46,378 nucleotides of DNA from Streptomyces sp. AC550_RSS872 (GTDB taxonomy: Bacteria; Actinomycetota; Actinomycetes; Streptomycetales; Streptomycetaceae), in the NCBI RefSeq assembly GCF_019049285.1, contig NZ_JAGMUL010000064.1, forward strand, positions 1-46,378, read 5' to 3'. A program made the translations under genes and the position numbers. The notes below the pieces were generated by a model. The model had not been told where the DNA came from and searched no databases. It saw only the letters and a list, made by a program, of their open reading frames with translations. Positions 7,856 to 15,937 of this stretch are shown here, in pieces. Positions within the stretch are counted from its first letter, which is position 1. The number at the start of each line of letters is the position of its first letter.

Positions 7856-9313
7856 CTATGACCGGAACGCCCCGGGATGCGTCTGCTCCCGCACCGACAC
7901 GAACTGCTGCCGCACCGCCTGCCCCACCGCCAGCTCCTCGCCGGGCTCCAGGACCTGCGCGGCCGCGCCCTGCCAGACCGGGGGCGTGTGCGGATCGAGC
8001 GTGCCCTGCGACACACCGAGCGCCCAGGCGGCCTGCCGGGCGGCGCCGATCGCCGCGTAGTCCGCGGGCTGCGGTACGACCACCTGCGCGCCGAAGAGCA
8101 TGGGCGCCGCGGCCTGCACGGCGGGCAGCTCCGCAGCCGCCCCCAGCAGGAAGATGCGCCGTACCTCGACGCCCCGGCCGCGCAGCACGTCCAGCGCGTC
8201 CGCGAGCCCGCACAGCATGCCCTCGAACGCGGCCCGCGCCAGATGCTCCGGCTTCATCGACTCCCGCCGCAGCCCCGTCAGCGTGCCCGCGGTGTGCGGC
8301 AGACTCGGCGTCCGCTCACCCTCCAGATACGGCAGCAGTACGAGGCCGTGCGACCCCGGGGTCGACTTCATCGCCAGGTCGGACAGACCCTCCAGGTCGG
8401 GCACGCCGAGAAGTTCGGCGGCGCCGCGCAGGGTGCGCACGGCGTTGAGGGTGGTGACCACCGGGAGGTGCATGCCGGTCGCGTCGGCCAGGGAGGTGAT
8501 CATTCCGGAACTGTCGACGAGCGCCTCGGGATGAACGGCCATCACCGACCCGGAGGCGCCGAGCGACACGACCGCGTCGCCCAGCCCGATGCCGAGCCCG
8601 AACGCGGCGGCCATGGTCTCGCCCGTCCCCGCGGAGATGAGGAGCCCTTCGGGGGTCGTACCCGCCGCCTCCGCCGGCCCGATCACCTCGGGCAGCATGG
8701 CCTGATGGCCGAGCGCCAGCTCCACGAGATCGCTGCGGTAGGCGCCGACGGCCGCGGACCAGTACCCGGTCCCGGAGGCCCCGCCCCGATCTGTGGTCCT
8801 TCTCACGGGCCGCCCGAGCAGCTGCCACACCAGCCAGTCGTGCGCCTGCATGAGGACGGCGGCGCGTACGGCGTTCTCGGGCTCGGTCTTGGCCATCCAC
8901 CGCAGCTTGGTCACCGGCTGCGCGGCCTGCGGCACACACCCCACGGCCTGCGCCCACGCCTCCCGGCCGCCCAGCGCGTCGACCAGATCGGCCGCCGCGA
9001 CCTGCGCCCGCTTGTCGCCGCCGACCATCGCCGGACGCACGGTGTTGCCCTGCGCGTCGAGCGGGACCACCGCGTTCTGCTGCGCCGACACACCGATGGC
9101 CTGCACACCTTCGAGCAGCCCGCCGCCGGCCGCCTCCCCGAGGGACAGCAGCCAGGCCTGCGGATCGACGTCGGAGGGCCGGGACCCGCCGCCGTCCGGT
9201 GTGTCCACCGGATGCGGGGCGTACCCCTGCCTGAGCACGGCCCCTGAGTCCGTGTCGCATACGACGATGCGCGTGAAATCGGGCGAACTGTCCAACCCGG
9301 CGACTATCCCCAT
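7856..9313 (-). CDS. FGGY-family carbohydrate kinase, xylulokinase-like
   Basis: This 485-residue cytoplasmic kinase would phosphorylate a pentulose or related sugar with ATP. The N-terminus MGIVAGLDSS starts the first actin-like ATPase fold. SAQQNAVVPLD and the region of the catalytic Asp resemble xylulokinases. SLGASGSVMA and the second-domain segment FEGMLCGLADALDVL are FGGY features. Length is typical. ATG at 9313 is preferred because the conserved fold begins there, though the frame is open upstream to 9430. No sugar transporter or isomerase is adjacent, so the exact substrate (D-xylulose or another) is not settled. Confidence 0.82.
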   Translation of the reverse strand: MGIVAGLDSSPDFTRIVVCDTDSGAVLRQGYAPHPVDTPDGGGSRPSDVDPQAWLLSLGEAAGGGLLEGVQAIGVSAQQNAVVPLDAQGNTVRPAMVGGDKRAQVAAADLVDALGGREAWAQAVGCVPQAAQPVTKLRWMAKTEPENAVRAAVLMQAHDWLVWQLLGRPVRRTTDRGGASGTGYWSAAVGAYRSDLVELALGHQAMLPEVIGPAEAAGTTPEGLLISAGTGETMAAAFGLGIGLGDAVVSLGASGSVMAVHPEALVDSSGMITSLADATGMHLPVVTTLNAVRTLRGAAELLGVPDLEGLSDLAMKSTPGSHGLVLLPYLEGERTPSLPHTAGTLTGLRRESMKPEHLARAAFEGMLCGLADALDVLRGRGVEVRRIFLLGAAAELPAVQAAAPMLFGAQVVVPQPADYAAIGAARQAAWALGVSQGTLDPHTPPVWQGAAAQVLEPGEELAVGQAVRQQFVSVREQTHPGAFRS

Positions 9314-9400
9314 GGCCCAAATTGTGCCGTAGCGCTGCGCCGACTCGGGCCGTGGGCGCCGTAGGGGTGCGTGTGGGTTTTGCGGGTACGGCGCCGTTGT

Positions 9401-9455
9401 GGCTGGTCGCGCCCCGCGGCGGAGCCGCATATCGACACAGCCCCGCGCCCCTTGG
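9401..9455 (+). repeat. Interspersed intergenic repeat, copy 3
   Basis: Third copy of the repeat at 386-442, in the same orientation: GGCTGGTCGCGCC, GCGGCGGAGCCGCATATCG and CAGCCCCGCGCCCC are retained. It lies just upstream of the sugar kinase gene and downstream of the YtxH-like gene. Confidence 0.65.
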
Positions 9456-9514
9456 GGCGTGCAGTCCCCGGAGCCCAGGAGGTGCTGCCGATCCGAGCGC
9501 CGGAAGACGTGCTC

Positions 9515-9823
9515 CTACGTGTTGCTGGTGCCCCAGTCGTCTTCTGCGCCTCCGTTGTGGGCGCTGCGTTCACGGAGGGAGCGGACTCGGTCGGCGACGG
9601 AGGTGGGGACTCGGTCGCCCACCTTGTCGCTGACCGTGTGGTAGGCCCTGCCCGCGAAGTGGCGGCCCTGCTGGGCGGCCGACTCGGCGGTGTTGCGGAC
9701 GGCGGGGTTCTGGGAGATCTCCCGGGCCGTCTTCTTCAGCTGCTCGTAGCGCTCGCGTCCGGCGCGTGTGCCGAGGACGTAACCGACGGCGAGTCCGATG
9801 ACGAACGTGAGCCGGTAGCGCAT
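9515..9823 (-). CDS. YtxH-like small protein
   Basis: This small protein of 102 residues begins MRYRLTFVIGLAVGYVLGTRAGRERYEQL. A short hydrophobic, glycine-rich N-terminal membrane segment is followed by an arginine/glutamate-rich amphipathic region, the pattern of the YtxH family. It is probably anchored in the membrane with a cytoplasmic, possibly coiled-coil tail; YtxH function is poorly known and general-stress links come from Bacillus. The ATG at 9823 is preferred because GGAAGG ends 9 nt upstream; the in-frame GTG at 9832 would abut the binding site. Confidence 0.72.
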   Translation of the reverse strand: MRYRLTFVIGLAVGYVLGTRAGRERYEQLKKTAREISQNPAVRNTAESAAQQGRHFAGRAYHTVSDKVGDRVPTSVADRVRSLRERSAHNGGAEDDWGTSNT

Positions 9824-9881
9824 GGCGGCCACCCTTCCTTGCGTAGGTCCGTGGTGCGGCGTCGGTGCCGGGGGGAACCGA

Positions 9882-9913
9882 TTGGCGGAGCACCCCCCTG
9901 CTTGCGCTAATGT
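9882..9913 (+). promoter_or_regulatory. Possible promoter of the tRNA-Asn genes
   Basis: TTGGCG (9882-9887) and TAATGT (9908-9913) resemble -35 and -10 boxes for the tRNA genes that start at 9982. The 20-nt spacer is longer than ideal, so the assignment is tentative. The divergent YtxH-like gene starts at 9823. Confidence 0.35.
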
Positions 9914-9981
9914 ATGTGTCGCAGCGAGCGCACGCCCCCTGGCGAATACCCAGGTAGGTACGTTCGATGCAAACGAGACCT

Positions 9982-10054
9982 TCCTCGGTAGCTCAATTGG
10001 CAGAGCAGCCGGCTGTTAACCGGCAGGTTACTGGTTCGAGTCCAGTCCGGGGAG
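9982..10054 (+). tRNA. tRNA-Asn (GTT)
   Basis: This is a 73-nt cloverleaf. Acceptor TCCTCGG pairs with CCGGGGA, the anticodon loop is CTGTTAA (anticodon GTT), and the T arm contains TTCGAGT between ACTGG and CCAGT. CCA is not encoded. A near-identical copy follows after 5 nt. Confidence 0.95.
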
Positions 10055-10059
10055 CTCGG

Positions 10060-10132
10060 TCCTCCGTAGCTCAATTGGCAGAGCAGCCGGCTGTTAACCG
10101 GCAGGTTACTGGTTCGAGTCCAGTCGGGGGAG
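10060..10132 (+). tRNA. tRNA-Asn (GTT), second tandem copy
   Basis: This is identical to the first copy except for compensated acceptor-stem changes (TCCTCCG with CGGGGGA). The anticodon is GTT and CCA is not encoded. The two genes probably form one transcript ended by the hairpin at 10144-10166. Confidence 0.95.
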
Positions 10133-10143
10133 CACGCTGAACG

Positions 10144-10166
10144 AGGACCCCGTAGGGGTCCTTTTT
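10144..10166 (+). terminator. Rho-independent terminator of the tRNA-Asn pair
   Basis: AGGACCCC (10144-10151), loop GTA and GGGGTCCT (10155-10162) form a perfect 8-bp stem that runs into a TTTTT tract. It begins 11 nt after the second tRNA. Confidence 0.88.
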
Positions 10167-10311
10167 CATGTTCGGGCTGATCTCCTGGGAACCGTGCACG
10201 TCGCAGGGGAGTCCTTGAGGGCATGCGAAGTCGACCATGCGAAGCAGGAGATCGTATGAGCGGCTATGCTGCGGCAGACGGCGCGCACACATGTACGCGA
10301 CACGCCGCTAT

Positions 10312-10388
10312 GGGGCGGTAGCTCAGCCGGTTAGAGCAGCGGACTCATAATCCGTCGGCCGTGGGTTCGAGTCCCACCCGCCCCACCA
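10312..10388 (+). tRNA. tRNA with CAT anticodon (Met elongator or Ile2)
   Basis: Acceptor GGGGCGG pairs with CCGCCCC, the anticodon loop is CTCATAA (anticodon CAT), and the T arm GTGGG-TTCGAGT-CCCAC is canonical. The discriminator is A and CCA is encoded (10386-10388). A CAT anticodon can be elongator tRNA-Met or the lysidine-modified tRNA-Ile that reads AUA; the sequence alone does not let me choose. The gene's 3' end is one copy of a 24-bp direct repeat found again at 30144. Confidence 0.9.
10364..10387 (+). repeat. Putative attL: 24-bp repeat in the tRNA 3' end
   Basis: These 24 bases cover part of the T arm, the 3' acceptor strand and the first bases of CCA. The same 24 bases occur at 30144-30167 in the same orientation. 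Identity stops at the base after each copy and at the base before each copy. The intact tRNA on this side is the usual result of tRNA-targeted site-specific integration. Confidence 0.8.
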
Positions 10389-10833
10389 GTGGTTACCTGC
10401 GCAGGAACGTTCTGAGCTGTGGAAACGCCGGTTTTTGCTGTTGGGTGGCGTGCAGCGGAAGGTGCACGATGGTGCAGCGAGCTGTGCTTCGTGGGCGTCC
10501 AGGAAGACGCTTTCATGCCTATGACCTGTGGTTTCTTCCCAGCATTGCCGTGGGGTGTCGATCCGGGATCCCACGTGCCGTCCACCGACCACTGCCGGTG
10601 CCGGTGCCGGTCAAGGGTGTCTCGCAGCTGCCAACTGCCCTGGCGGAGACGATCCGATCCGCCGGACGGATGCTGGTGCGGTTGTTCTCTCGGAGCGCCC
10701 AGCCATGGGGAAGCCGACCATGGAGGCGCAGGGCCGATCCGGTCGCTGGGGGCGTGAGCCCAGGGGCGGCTGCGACTGCTTTCCGGCGGGTTGGTTCAGG
10801 CGGAAGAGCGTTGTCTTTCCGTGCGGATGTCAG
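10389..10833. other. Island left edge with no convincing gene
   Basis: These 445 bases follow the CAT tRNA. Frames are open in places but show no recognisable protein and no sensible start with a binding site. Bases 10411-10428 (TCTGAGCTGTGGAAACGC) match 17 of 18 bases of 10871-10888 in the hairpin farther on, so the left edge keeps half of a similar tRNA-trailing terminator, followed by a TTTTT run. Confidence 0.5.
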
Positions 10834-10905
10834 GGGTTCGACTCTCCTGGGCTCCACCTGTGATATCCCCTCTGAGCTGCGGAAACGCGGGTCAGAGGGG
10901 CTATT
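10834..10905 (+). repeat. tRNA-tail-like segment plus hairpin, left copy of inner repeat pair
   Basis: Bases 10834-10856 look like a tRNA T-loop and acceptor tail (GGGTTCGACT...GGCTCCA). Bases 10867-10900 then form a 15-bp stem with one mismatch (CCCCTCTGA...TCAGAGGGG) closed by a GAAA tetraloop. Positions 23209-23282 repeat the same two parts in the same order: 19 of 23 bases match in the tRNA-like part and 27 of 35 in the hairpin. No complete tRNA precedes it. Confidence 0.6.
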
Positions 10906-11040
10906 CTCGTGCTGACCTGTTAGCAGGGCAGTGCGGGCGGGAGCTTCTAGAGTCCCGATTTGTCGGGGTTTGCAGGCGGTCTGCCTCCCCTGGGGTTCCC
11001 CTAGGGTCGTGTGGTGTGAGGGCGTCCGGATAGAGCTCCC

Positions 11041-11517
11041 GGTGCTCCGACGAGCAGGACTCGCAGGAGGTGGGTGGCGCGGGCGGGGTCAGTGCGGAGT
11101 TTGGTGAGGGCCCGCCAGTTCTTGAGGTGGGCGAAGCCGTGCTCGACTGGGCGCGTCCGGAGGCCAGGACCCGGTTGGCCTCCCTTCTGGCCGGTGGTGA
11201 GCTTGCGGGCGCGGGTGGCCTTGAAGCCGGTGACGGCCACGGGGTTGTCGGGGTCGTCGTCCAGGCATACAAGCCGAGGTCTGCGAGGGCCCCGAGGCCG
11301 GCGGGGGAAAGGTGGGCCAGGAGGTGGTCGCGGCGGGCGACGGTGATGCCGTGGCTGCGGCCGGGCCGGGCGGCCGAGATCCAGATCAGGCGGCCCCGCT
11401 CGTCGGTCAGGGCGAGGAAGTGCAAGCCGTGACGGTGGTGTTTGCCGGATTAGTTCGGCCGGTCCGCTGTTCCGGTGCGGCGCTGGGTGGGGACGAGGGT
11501 GCCGTCGACCGGCCCGC
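11041..11517 (-). pseudogene. Transposase remnant (DDE superfamily endonuclease, IS5-like)
   Basis: Translated pieces in two frames reconstruct the C-terminal half of a DDE transposase: GPVDGTLVPTQRRTG, then SGKHHRHGLHFLALTDERG and ISAARPGRSHGITVARRDHL in one frame, VCLDDDPDNPVAVTGFKATR in another, and VEHGFAHLKNWRALTKLRTD near the end. There is an in-frame TAA where homologues have Tyr before SGKHH, and at least two or three frameshifts. The N-terminal half is missing. The remnant abuts the broken FAD oxidoreductase at about 11517, so insertion or a recombination between the two sequences disrupted that gene. Confidence 0.8.
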
Positions 11518-12170
11518 CCCTCGTACGGGCGGGTTGTGTAGGAGACCTCCGCTTCGACGGTGCGTTCTGCCGGGCGGGAGAGGCCGATGGACGCCAGCCA
11601 GTCCGGAAGTTTTGAGGCGCGTCCGCTGGCGTCGACGATCAGGTTGGCGGAGACAACCTGGGCTGTCCCGTTTCGACGCCCGTGCACGCCGATGACCGCT
11701 GGCGGGCTGCCGGTGGTGGTCAGGCCGTCGACGCAGAAGTCACCGATGAGTTCTACGTTGTCCAGCTTGAGTACGCGTTCGCGCAGATGCCGTTCGAGGA
11801 AGGGTCGGTTGAAGGACTGGACGTTGTCTCCGGTGGTGGCCATGGGCGCCCATCCGTACGGCAGCAGGATGCGCTTTGCCTCCCCGAAGTCCTGAATGGG
11901 TACTCCCTCCAAGGACATCTGTGCACGCAGGCCGGGGAAGATTTCGTCCATCGCCAGCGCGCCGCGCTCAAGCATGTAGTGGGGGTGGTGGCCCTGCGGG
12001 GCCCCGCGCCGCAAGGTGGTGTCCGTCGCAATGGCGTCACGGTCGAGCAAGGTGACACGGCCGAAGTGTTCGGCGAGGACCTTTGCTGCGAGCAGGCCGG
12101 CGATGCTGGCCCCGATCACAAGCGCGTGATCGCGGTCCGAGTACTGAGGTGTGGCGCTGGCTTGGAGCAT
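11518..12170 (-). pseudogene. FAD-dependent oxidoreductase, 3'-truncated
   Basis: About 218 N-terminal residues of a flavoprotein monooxygenase or oxidoreductase survive. The dinucleotide-binding motif (ALVIGASIAGLLAAKVLAEHF) lies near the N-terminus, followed by RRGAPQGHHPHYMLERG, typical of the squalene-epoxidase/geranylgeranyl-reductase-like group, and by LIVDASGR. The normal C-terminal half (about 200 residues) is replaced by out-of-frame transposase sequence. The start (ATG at 12170) has GGGAGG six nt upstream and looks intact. Facing the same way as the terpene operon, it was plausibly the tailoring oxidase of the pathway; as it stands it should be inactive. Confidence 0.75.
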
Positions 12171-12399
12171 GAACGACCTCCCGGAGACGTCCGTGGCGCA
12201 CAGGACTCGGAATGGGTGTGGAGCTGGCTTGCCGTGTATGGAACGGGCCTTGCGCTCCGGCCTTCCCCGGGAAGGGCTCGGGGTCGCCGGTGCGCGGCGC
12301 GTGGTCAGGCTCCGAGACGTCGGTGGCGGTGGCTGTAGGCGCGTAGTGCGTCGATGAGGTCGGTGCGGTCGAAGGCGGGGCCATTGCCGGTTGCAGAAG

Positions 12400-12760
12400 T
12401 AGAGCTCGGACAGGGGCGCGAGTCACTCACTGACAGGCAGGAAGAACAGCTCCTCCAAGTCCGCCTTGCCTGCCCGGATATCACCCGGGCCTGTGACCTC
12501 GCCTGCACCTTCCGCGAGCTGGCTCGCCATTGCCGCGGCCACTTGCTCATGGACTGGATCCGTCAGGCCGAACAAGACTCCCCGCCGCCAGTGCGCCGTT
12601 TCGCCGGTTCCTCCGCCAGGACCTCGATGCAGCGTCTGCGGGTTCGTTGCAGGCGCGTCGGCGGCGAGGGCCAGGGCGTGTGCAGCAGTACGGCCCGGCT
12701 GGTGTGCGGGCCTGCCAGTGGCGGTGGTGGTCCGGCTCGGTGAGGGGCGAGAGTGAGGTG
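12400..12760 (+). pseudogene. ISL3-family transposase remnant, C-terminal part
   Basis: The frame reading SLTDRQEEQLLQVRLACPD, TFRELARHCRGHLLMDWIRQ and PPVRRFAG matches the region near the C-terminus of ISL3 transposases, where homologues continue with a Leu-Arg-x-Asp-Leu-Asp-Ala motif. Here that motif (FLRQDLDA) is found in another frame, so a frameshift lies near 12600. The catalytic N-terminal part and the last conserved segment are missing. Bases 12761-13013, between this remnant and the terpene synthase stop, hold no protein I recognise. Confidence 0.7.
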
Positions 12761-13013
12761 GCGCAGTCATTCCTTGATCCCTTTGGCGACCGGATGATGC
12801 TCCTGGGGCGTGGCTCGCGCAGCCTGGTGAGCGCGTGCTCTCGCGGCCCTTGCCCGGTGGGGAAGGCATGGGCGGCCAGGGCGGGGTCGAAGATCCGGGG
12901 GTCGGCCGTGCCCTCCCGGCAGCCTTGGGGATGCTGGCGGCCAGTGCGTAGGCGACGGCCTTGTCCAGTGCCTCCCTGGCGCCCGCAAGCAGGGAGGTCA
13001 GCACTGTGCCGCC

Positions 13014-14153
13014 TCACCGGTGCTGGGCGGGCGGGGTCGTGGGTGCTGCGGTCTCAGGTAGTTGCTGCCACCACCAGGCGATCGAGGTGAGCGCGGGCGG
13101 TGGCCCGGGGCTGACGTCCGCGGAGGTGGTGTCGACCCAGATCTGCTCCAGCAGATCCTGATGTCCGGGTTTCAGCCCGCGTCGGTAGTGCGGCATGTGC
13201 ACGTGGTACTCCACGTTTCCCGCGATGAAGCGCCCCAGGTCACGTAGATAGTGCCGCAGTCCGTCTGAAGCCTGTTCCTGGGTGTGGTCCCTCAGCCGTA
13301 CGAAAAGTGCCATGATCTGGTTGCTCAGGGCCAGTGCGCGGGTCAGCGCCTCTTGAAGGTCGCCGTCGGTCTCGCGGGCCAGCACCGTGACTGCGTTGAT
13401 GTCCGGCGAGTGACTGGCCTCCTCCTTGGCCCACGTATGGACGTCGTTGTGCAGGCCGATCAGCAAAGAGGCCATTTCCGTGAGTGCTCGCGCCTGCGCT
13501 GTGGCCAGTTCCTCTCCGTCAAGGCGGTAGCCGTGCACGATCTCGTACAGCGCCGAATAGGCCGGAACGAACGTGGCACCCAGCCGCAGGGTCGCATATT
13601 CGTTCAGATCATGCTTCTCGCCGTCGTCCAGCAGCGAGCGCTGCCAGGCCCCGCAGAGCATCCCACGACGCAAGCTCTCCGCGAACCGGGCCACCTGAGA
13701 GGGCGTCGCGCACCGTGAGAGCCGGGCGACAAGGTCAGCCAGGGCCACGCCCAGCGGCGAGCCATCCAGTGGCGCCGCCTCGGGCGCCTCGGCAGGCCGA
13801 ACCAACTGGGCCAGCAGCACGGTCGCCTTGGCGGCGTCCCCGGCACCGCCGGGCAGGTCGATGTAGTCGTCCAGTGCGAAGACCCAGGCGTTGAAGTCCG
13901 CGGCGATTTGGAGCTGCTCCAGCGGCGCGTCCGGGTAGAGCATCGACGTGCACCGGCAGATCCACACCGAGAAGTCCAGCCGGTCTTGATCCGACGTCAC
14001 GCTGTCCAGCCTGTGTCGGCGAATCCATGCCGCTGTCCGATCTTCGACCTCTGGGCCCAGGGGGTTGTGCTCTGTCGGGATCGGACTCCACAACCGTAGC
14101 CCTGTGTCGCGGCCGTTGGCCTCGCTGGAGGACAAGGAAGCGCTGTTGACCAT
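13014..14153 (-). CDS. Class I terpene synthase (probable diterpene synthase)
   Basis: This 379-residue soluble enzyme ionises a prenyl diphosphate with bound magnesium and cyclises it. The Asp-rich motif is DDYID (residues 95-99) and the NSE triad is NDVHTWAKE (236-244). A C-terminal HY pair (HMPHYR) stands near where an RY sensor is usual. Next to a class II cyclase and a GGPP synthase, it most likely acts on a bicyclic C20 diphosphate rather than linear GGPP or FPP; that is inference. The ATG at 14153 has GAGGAG 8 nt upstream. It lies 119 nt after the class II gene, on the same strand, as the last intact gene of the operon. Product unknown. Confidence 0.85.
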   Translation of the reverse strand: MVNSASLSSSEANGRDTGLRLWSPIPTEHNPLGPEVEDRTAAWIRRHRLDSVTSDQDRLDFSVWICRCTSMLYPDAPLEQLQIAADFNAWVFALDDYIDLPGGAGDAAKATVLLAQLVRPAEAPEAAPLDGSPLGVALADLVARLSRCATPSQVARFAESLRRGMLCGAWQRSLLDDGEKHDLNEYATLRLGATFVPAYSALYEIVHGYRLDGEELATAQARALTEMASLLIGLHNDVHTWAKEEASHSPDINAVTVLARETDGDLQEALTRALALSNQIMALFVRLRDHTQEQASDGLRHYLRDLGRFIAGNVEYHVHMPHYRRGLKPGHQDLLEQIWVDTTSADVSPGPPPALTSIAWWWQQLPETAAPTTPPAQHR

Positions 14154-14272
14154 GCCGTTGTCTCCTCAACTCGGTGTTCTCGCAGCGCCGGCACCAGGCA
14201 CGTCATGGCGTGGTGAGGCCGGGTCGGCGCCTCTGTCAGGACTGATTCGGGCTTTACATGCGGCAGTGCGGA

Positions 14273-15937
14273 TCAGGGCGCCGGTTCTTCGGCTGCGCCC
14301 GTGGGGCGAGTTGGCGCTGGTTGCTTCGGAGCGGTGGTTGCGGTTGGCGGGGCGTGGTGGAGTTGGGTGAAGGCGTTCAGGACATGGACGTCGGCCAGCA
14401 CGGGGTAGTCGAAGGGCAAAGGGCGTGGGCCGACTTGGTCAGGGACCGATGTGTAGCCGCCGTCGGCGTTTTGGTGGGTGAGGAGGTAGTGCAGTCCACG
14501 TCGGAGAGTGTGGCGGTGGCCGGTGTGGGCGATGACGGGCAAGGCGTGTGCGGTGGACACGACGTCGCTGTCCTTGCCTGGGTGGTAGCCCCAGCCGCCG
14601 TCGGGATTCTGGGTTCTGGCAAGGTATCCGGTGCTCGCGGAGGTGGCGTGAGCGATGCGTGCGCTTCTGTCCGCGAGGGCTGGGGGTATGTGGCGTAGGG
14701 CGTCCAGAACCCTGTGGATGGCGCTGGACCGGCTGCGAGTCCAGCTGTTTTCGAAGGTGCCATCGTCTCGCTGAGCACAGAGGAGGAAGTCGACGCACTT
14801 GTCCACGAGCGGGGCATGGTCCTGCCAGGAGGCAGACAAGGCCATGACGGCTCCGGCGGTCATATCGACCTCGCGTTGATGGCCGCGCACGTAGGTGGAA
14901 AATCCCCCACGGGGGTCGGCCATCCCGCCCAGGTACTGCTCCGCCCGAGCGACTACCTGCCGGTAGCGGGCTGTGTCTGCGATGCGCAGGAATTCGACGC
15001 AGACAGCCGTGTCGTCGACGTCGGTCTGGGCCGTGGTCTCGGTGTACCCCCAGCCACCGTCGCGCTGCTGTAGGCCGGAGATCCGATCGGCCATCTGGAT
15101 CAGGAGGGATCGTGGGGCTCGGGCTGCGGCGAGTGCTTTTCCGGCCAGCGCGGTCACAAAGATCTCCTGGCCTGAGATGAAGGGCAGGCCGCCGTCGCTA
15201 TTGCGGATCCGGCACAAGGCAGCGATGCCGCCGTGCAGGAGGGGACTGTCCGGTTGGCAGGCGTGCAGGGCGTGCAGAGCGATCAAGTGCGCGAGCGCAT
15301 TCCCCTCCCACACCTGACCGGGGCCGGCGGATTCGAGTCTGCCAGCCAGGTAATCCCGGTCTGCGCTGCTCACGGCAGCGTGTCCTCCGTGTGCATGGCC
15401 GTGGAGGATCTTGATGGCACACAGGGACAGCTCGGTCCATGCCGCGTATCCCTGGTAGTGGAGTGCGTGGGCGTCAGTGTTTGTGCCGATGGGCATGACG
15501 CCCGTCAGGGACAGCAGCGTGCTGAGCATGAGGCGTTTGCGGGCCCCGGAGTGGTGCCGGAACTCATCCAGATAGGCCACTGCCCGGTCGTGCTGTCCGG
15601 GGCGTCCCATGGCTGCCTCGACGATCATGGTGTCCATGGGGCCGTCCGGGCGGGCGTTGCGCAGGTAATCTGCGAGACCGTCGTGGACGTGGGGCAGGGT
15701 GCTTGTCTTGCGTAACAGGGACAGCAGCAACGCCGACTCCAGCACACGGCTGCCACAGCGGTCCCGGACCAGGCCGTCCTCTTCGACCTGGCTGGCCAGG
15801 CCGTCACGCAGGCGCATTGCCTGGAGCCGGATGTGCGCTAGGGAGCGGTCCAGGTCCGGCTGCGTGCTGTCCGTGGACGTCGCGGGGTTGCTGCCGTCGT
15901 CGTAGGAGGGTGCCTCGCGGCCGGTGACGGTGTTCAT
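14273..15937 (-). CDS. Class II diterpene cyclase (DxDD type)
   Basis: This 554-residue enzyme is built of alpha-barrel repeats of the prenyltransferase/squalene-cyclase superfamily. Protonation-type cyclisation is indicated by DVDD at residues 306-309, the general-acid motif of copalyl-diphosphate synthases. QW-type repeats are visible (QQRDGGWGY, QNPDGGWGY). There is no DDxxD motif, so it should keep the diphosphate and make a labdane-type bicyclic diphosphate from GGPP. Its size matches bacterial class II enzymes such as those of terpentecin and platensimycin pathways. The ATG at 15937 overlaps the ispH stop (ATGA). Stereochemistry (normal, ent or syn) and any water capture cannot be read from the sequence. 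Confidence 0.9.
   Translation of the reverse strand: MNTVTGREAPSYDDGSNPATSTDSTQPDLDRSLAHIRLQAMRLRDGLASQVEEDGLVRDRCGSRVLESALLLSLLRKTSTLPHVHDGLADYLRNARPDGPMDTMIVEAAMGRPGQHDRAVAYLDEFRHHSGARKRLMLSTLLSLTGVMPIGTNTDAHALHYQGYAAWTELSLCAIKILHGHAHGGHAAVSSADRDYLAGRLESAGPGQVWEGNALAHLIALHALHACQPDSPLLHGGIAALCRIRNSDGGLPFISGQEIFVTALAGKALAAARAPRSLLIQMADRISGLQQRDGGWGYTETTAQTDVDDTAVCVEFLRIADTARYRQVVARAEQYLGGMADPRGGFSTYVRGHQREVDMTAGAVMALSASWQDHAPLVDKCVDFLLCAQRDDGTFENSWTRSRSSAIHRVLDALRHIPPALADRSARIAHATSASTGYLARTQNPDGGWGYHPGKDSDVVSTAHALPVIAHTGHRHTLRRGLHYLLTHQNADGGYTSVPDQVGPRPLPFDYPVLADVHVLNAFTQLHHAPPTATTAPKQPAPTRPTGAAEEPAP

Noticed and set aside
6016..8448. An 810-codon plus-strand frame opposite the ABC exporter and sugar kinase
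   Set aside because: It is antisense to conserved genes and rich in Arg/His/Pro repeats without a recognisable fold.
10831..10858. Possible tmRNA or complete tRNA 3' end
   Set aside because: The T-arm and acceptor tail look right, but no matching 5' acceptor strand, D arm or anticodon arm, and no tmRNA tag frame, could be found upstream. Treated as a remnant.
12423..13004. Minus-strand frame between the ISL3 remnant and the terpene synthase as a further pathway gene
   Set aside because: No family pattern or good binding site; it is partly antisense to transposase sequence. Not supported as a gene.
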